Shown here piece by piece: positions 12,436-12,689 of a stretch of DNA of 12,689 nt (the first letter of the stretch is position 1; every line of letters begins with the position of its first letter). The notes beneath the pieces were generated by a model. The model worked only from the letters and a program-made list of their open reading frames with translations. It was not told where the DNA came from and did no database searches. Source of the stretch: CAYMFD01 sp964389475 (GTDB taxonomy: Bacteria; Bacteroidota; Bacteroidia; Chitinophagales; Saprospiraceae); NCBI GenBank assembly GCA_964389475.1, contig CAYMFD010000106.1, positions 1-12,689 on the forward strand. Reading direction: 5' to 3'. Both the position numbers and the translations under genes were made by a program.

Positions 12436-12448
12436 GGGAGCTAGTTTA

Positions 12449-12479
12449 CAATAGATCTAATCGCCTAATGGATCTATTG
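12449..12479 (+). terminator. Perfect 9-bp hairpin after the 11854 gene
   Basis: CAATAGATC (12449-12457) pairs with GATCTATTG (12471-12479) around a 13-base loop, 14 bases after the stop codon. The stem is AT-rich and no T-run follows, so it is only a candidate terminator. Confidence 0.35.
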
Positions 12480-12541
12480 CCTATCTACTCATAGAGATCG
12501 GCTATTCATTCATTGCGGCGAGTAGAAGGTAATCACAGTTA

Positions 12542-12549
12542 TAGTTTTG
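12542..12549 (+). promoter_or_regulatory. -7 promoter box for the lipoprotein at 12584
   Basis: TAGTTTTG is an exact TAnnTTTG match ending 34 bases before the ATG. A TTG at 12513-12515 lies 26 bases upstream, longer than the usual spacing. Confidence 0.5.
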
Positions 12550-12583
12550 CTGGACTTATTGACAGTTTGACCAGTAGAAAGCC

Positions 12584-12689
12584 ATGCGAAACCTATTATT
12601 TGCCCTATTAGCCATCTTTTTAACCACAGCCTGCGAAGAGAATCCTATCACGGGAGGTAACAACGATGACGACAATAACGACGCCGTCG
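12584..12689 (+). CDS. Lipoprotein, N-terminal part only (3' cut by window edge)
   Basis: 35 codons are visible. The signal peptide is short, with a hydrophobic core (LLFALLAIFL) and the lipobox TTAC, so Cys17 would be lipidated. The mature part begins EENPITGG and runs into an N/D-rich stretch (NNDDDNNDA), probably a flexible spacer. The two Glu residues directly after the Cys could act as part of a surface-export signal, as proposed for acidic residues at this position in Bacteroidota. The function cannot be told because the body of the protein lies beyond the window. The start is supported by the promoter box 34 bases upstream and the complete signal peptide. Confidence 0.8.
   Translation, partial: MRNLLFALLAIFLTTACEENPITGGNNDDDNNDAV

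Overview
The window looks like a draft-genome scaffold piece from a Bacteroidota bacterium, most likely of the Saprospiria/Lewinella type. The evidence is a type IX secretion sorting domain, a TonB-dependent receptor with a carboxypeptidase-regulatory-like N-domain, a YpdA-family flavoprotein, lipoproteins with an acidic patch after the lipobox cysteine, and four exact matches to the Bacteroidota -7 promoter box (TAnnTTTG) just upstream of genes. The lineage below phylum is an inference. No ribosomal RNA, tRNA, phage, transposase or CRISPR was seen.

Layout. (1) 1-1062: the 3' end of a secreted beta-propeller-like protein with a C-terminal T9SS sorting domain, followed by three 15-bp tandem repeats. 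(2) 1200-3830: promoter box, a clear TPP (thiamine pyrophosphate) riboswitch, a possible start-site-occluding switch, and a TonB-dependent receptor. The riboswitch makes this receptor a strong candidate outer-membrane thiamine (or thiamine precursor) importer. (3) 3831-4910: about 1.1 kb without genes, packed with palindromic repeats and interrupted by a 100-N assembly gap. (4) 4911-7391, minus strand: a class A penicillin-binding protein (PBP1A type). (5) 7736-9638: an ECF-type sigma factor overlapping by 8 bp a single-pass membrane protein with a long periplasmic linker and a predicted C-terminal beta-barrel. (6) 9761-10636: a probable surface lipoprotein with two tandem domains resembling the extracytoplasmic part of RskA-type anti-sigma factors, ending in a good terminator. 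(7) 10693-11667, minus strand: a YpdA-family flavoprotein that lacks the cysteine found in the Staphylococcus enzyme. (8) 11854-12435: an exported protein of unknown function. (9) 12584-12689: the start of another lipoprotein, cut by the window edge.

How the parts may work together. The riboswitch and receptor form a self-contained thiamine-scavenging unit, without the usual inner-membrane transporter next door. The sigma factor and its overlapping membrane partner look like a sigma/anti-sigma pair. With the following RskA-like lipoprotein they could form an envelope-sensing relay; this is inferred from domain shape and gene order, not demonstrated. The other genes look independent, each with its own promoter box.
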